64,000 bases of DNA, from NCBI RefSeq assembly GCF_000355695.1, contig NC_020891.1:2728001-2792000 (forward strand). Reading direction: 5' to 3'. Shown here piece by piece: positions 63,711 to 64,000 of the stretch. Every line of letters starts with the position of its first letter. Position 1 is the stretch's first letter. This stretch comes from Clavibacter nebraskensis NCPPB 2581. Its GTDB lineage: Bacteria > Actinomycetota > Actinomycetes > Actinomycetales > Microbacteriaceae. The translations under genes and the position numbers were made by a program. The notes beneath the pieces are model-generated. The model saw only the letters and a program-made list of their open reading frames with translations, did no database searches and was not told the DNA's origin.

Positions 63711-64000
63711 GGATCGTCGTGGTCGGCGACGTGCTGCTCGACGTCGACATGACCGGTGCCGCGCACCGCCTCAGCCCCGACGCGCCCGTGCCGGTGATCG
63801 AGGTCGAGGAGTCGCTGCCCCGCGCGGGCGGCGCCGGCCTCGTCGCGACGATGCTCGCGCGCGACGGGCACGACGTGCGCCTCGTCACCGTGCTGTCCGA
63901 CGACCGCCACTCCGCGACGCTGCGCGCCTGCCTCGACCGGATCGAGGTGGTCGCCGGCCCGTCCGGCGCGCCCACGCCCGTGAAGACCCGCGTCCGCGCC
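63707..64000 (+). CDS. HldE-type heptose 7-phosphate kinase, partial
   Basis: The first 98 codons of a PfkB/ribokinase-type kinase are visible; the gene is cut by the window end. MRIVVVGDVLLDVDM, then HRLSPDAPVPVIEVEES and RAGGAGLVATMLARDG match the kinase domain of HldE (RfaE). It would phosphorylate heptose 7-phosphate at C1. Whether an adenylyltransferase domain follows cannot be seen. ATG overlaps the upstream stop (ATGA). Confidence 0.85.
   Translation, partial: MRIVVVGDVLLDVDMTGAAHRLSPDAPVPVIEVEESLPRAGGAGLVATMLARDGHDVRLVTVLSDDRHSATLRACLDRIEVVAGPSGAPTPVKTRVRA

Overview
The window is very GC-rich actinobacterial chromosomal DNA. It has frequent GTG and TTG starts, short intergenic gaps and Microbacteriaceae-type gene content. 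A plant-associated Clavibacter-like member of the Microbacteriaceae is the best guess, but this is inferred from style and gene content, not proven. No rRNA or tRNA gene, CRISPR array, transposase or integrase was found.

Layout. 0.2-8.3 kb: a small hypothetical gene and rpoC-rpoB on the minus strand. 8.6-20 kb: housekeeping and unknown genes (metallo-beta-lactamase-fold hydrolase, spermidine-synthase-like protein, lipoprotein sugar dehydrogenase, SprT-like and CGNR proteins, DUF427, EVE protein, DUF1684, DEAD-box helicase, TetR, DUF4916, esterase). 20-29.6 kb: Lhr helicase with an endonuclease VIII-like glycosylase, an APC permease, a SigB/SigF-type sigma factor, a GAF-ANTAR protein and a PspC peptide. 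29.7-42.3 kb: secreted amidase, PAP2 phosphatase, serine hydrolase, an interrupted membrane protein, nitroreductase, a sugar catabolism cluster (oxidoreductase, ThuA-like protein, TIM-barrel isomerase), an ABC exporter, a ferritin-like protein and a GlsB-type membrane protein.

42.4-57.4 kb is a plasticity and defence zone. A complete LuxR regulator is followed by a lower-GC restriction-modification island: a type IIG enzyme and a divergent N6-adenine methyltransferase. A second, apparently perfect copy of the last 254 bp of luxR closes the island. Next come a parD remnant, an intact ParDE module with its operator, two tandem VbhA-like antitoxins with no Fic toxin nearby, an LD-carboxypeptidase, a broken secreted toxin-like gene with an overlapping immunity-like gene, a remnant of a glycosyltransferase 3' end, and a DUF1266 gene beside the intact glycosyltransferase. 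After DedA, TetR, truncated GNAT and OhrR-like genes comes a HEPN/Abi gene. Three times in this zone an intact gene is followed, in its own direction, by cargo and then by an extra copy of its 3' end.

59.1-64 kb holds a tightly coupled operon (three ATGA overlaps) that encodes most steps of nucleotide-activated heptose synthesis and transfer in unusual fusions: GmhB phosphatase plus GT9 transferase, a GT4-like transferase, GT4 plus GmhA isomerase, then an HldE-type kinase cut by the window end. Its upstream sequence matches a SigB/SigF-type promoter and would give a leaderless transcript. A sigma factor of that type is encoded at 27.5 kb.
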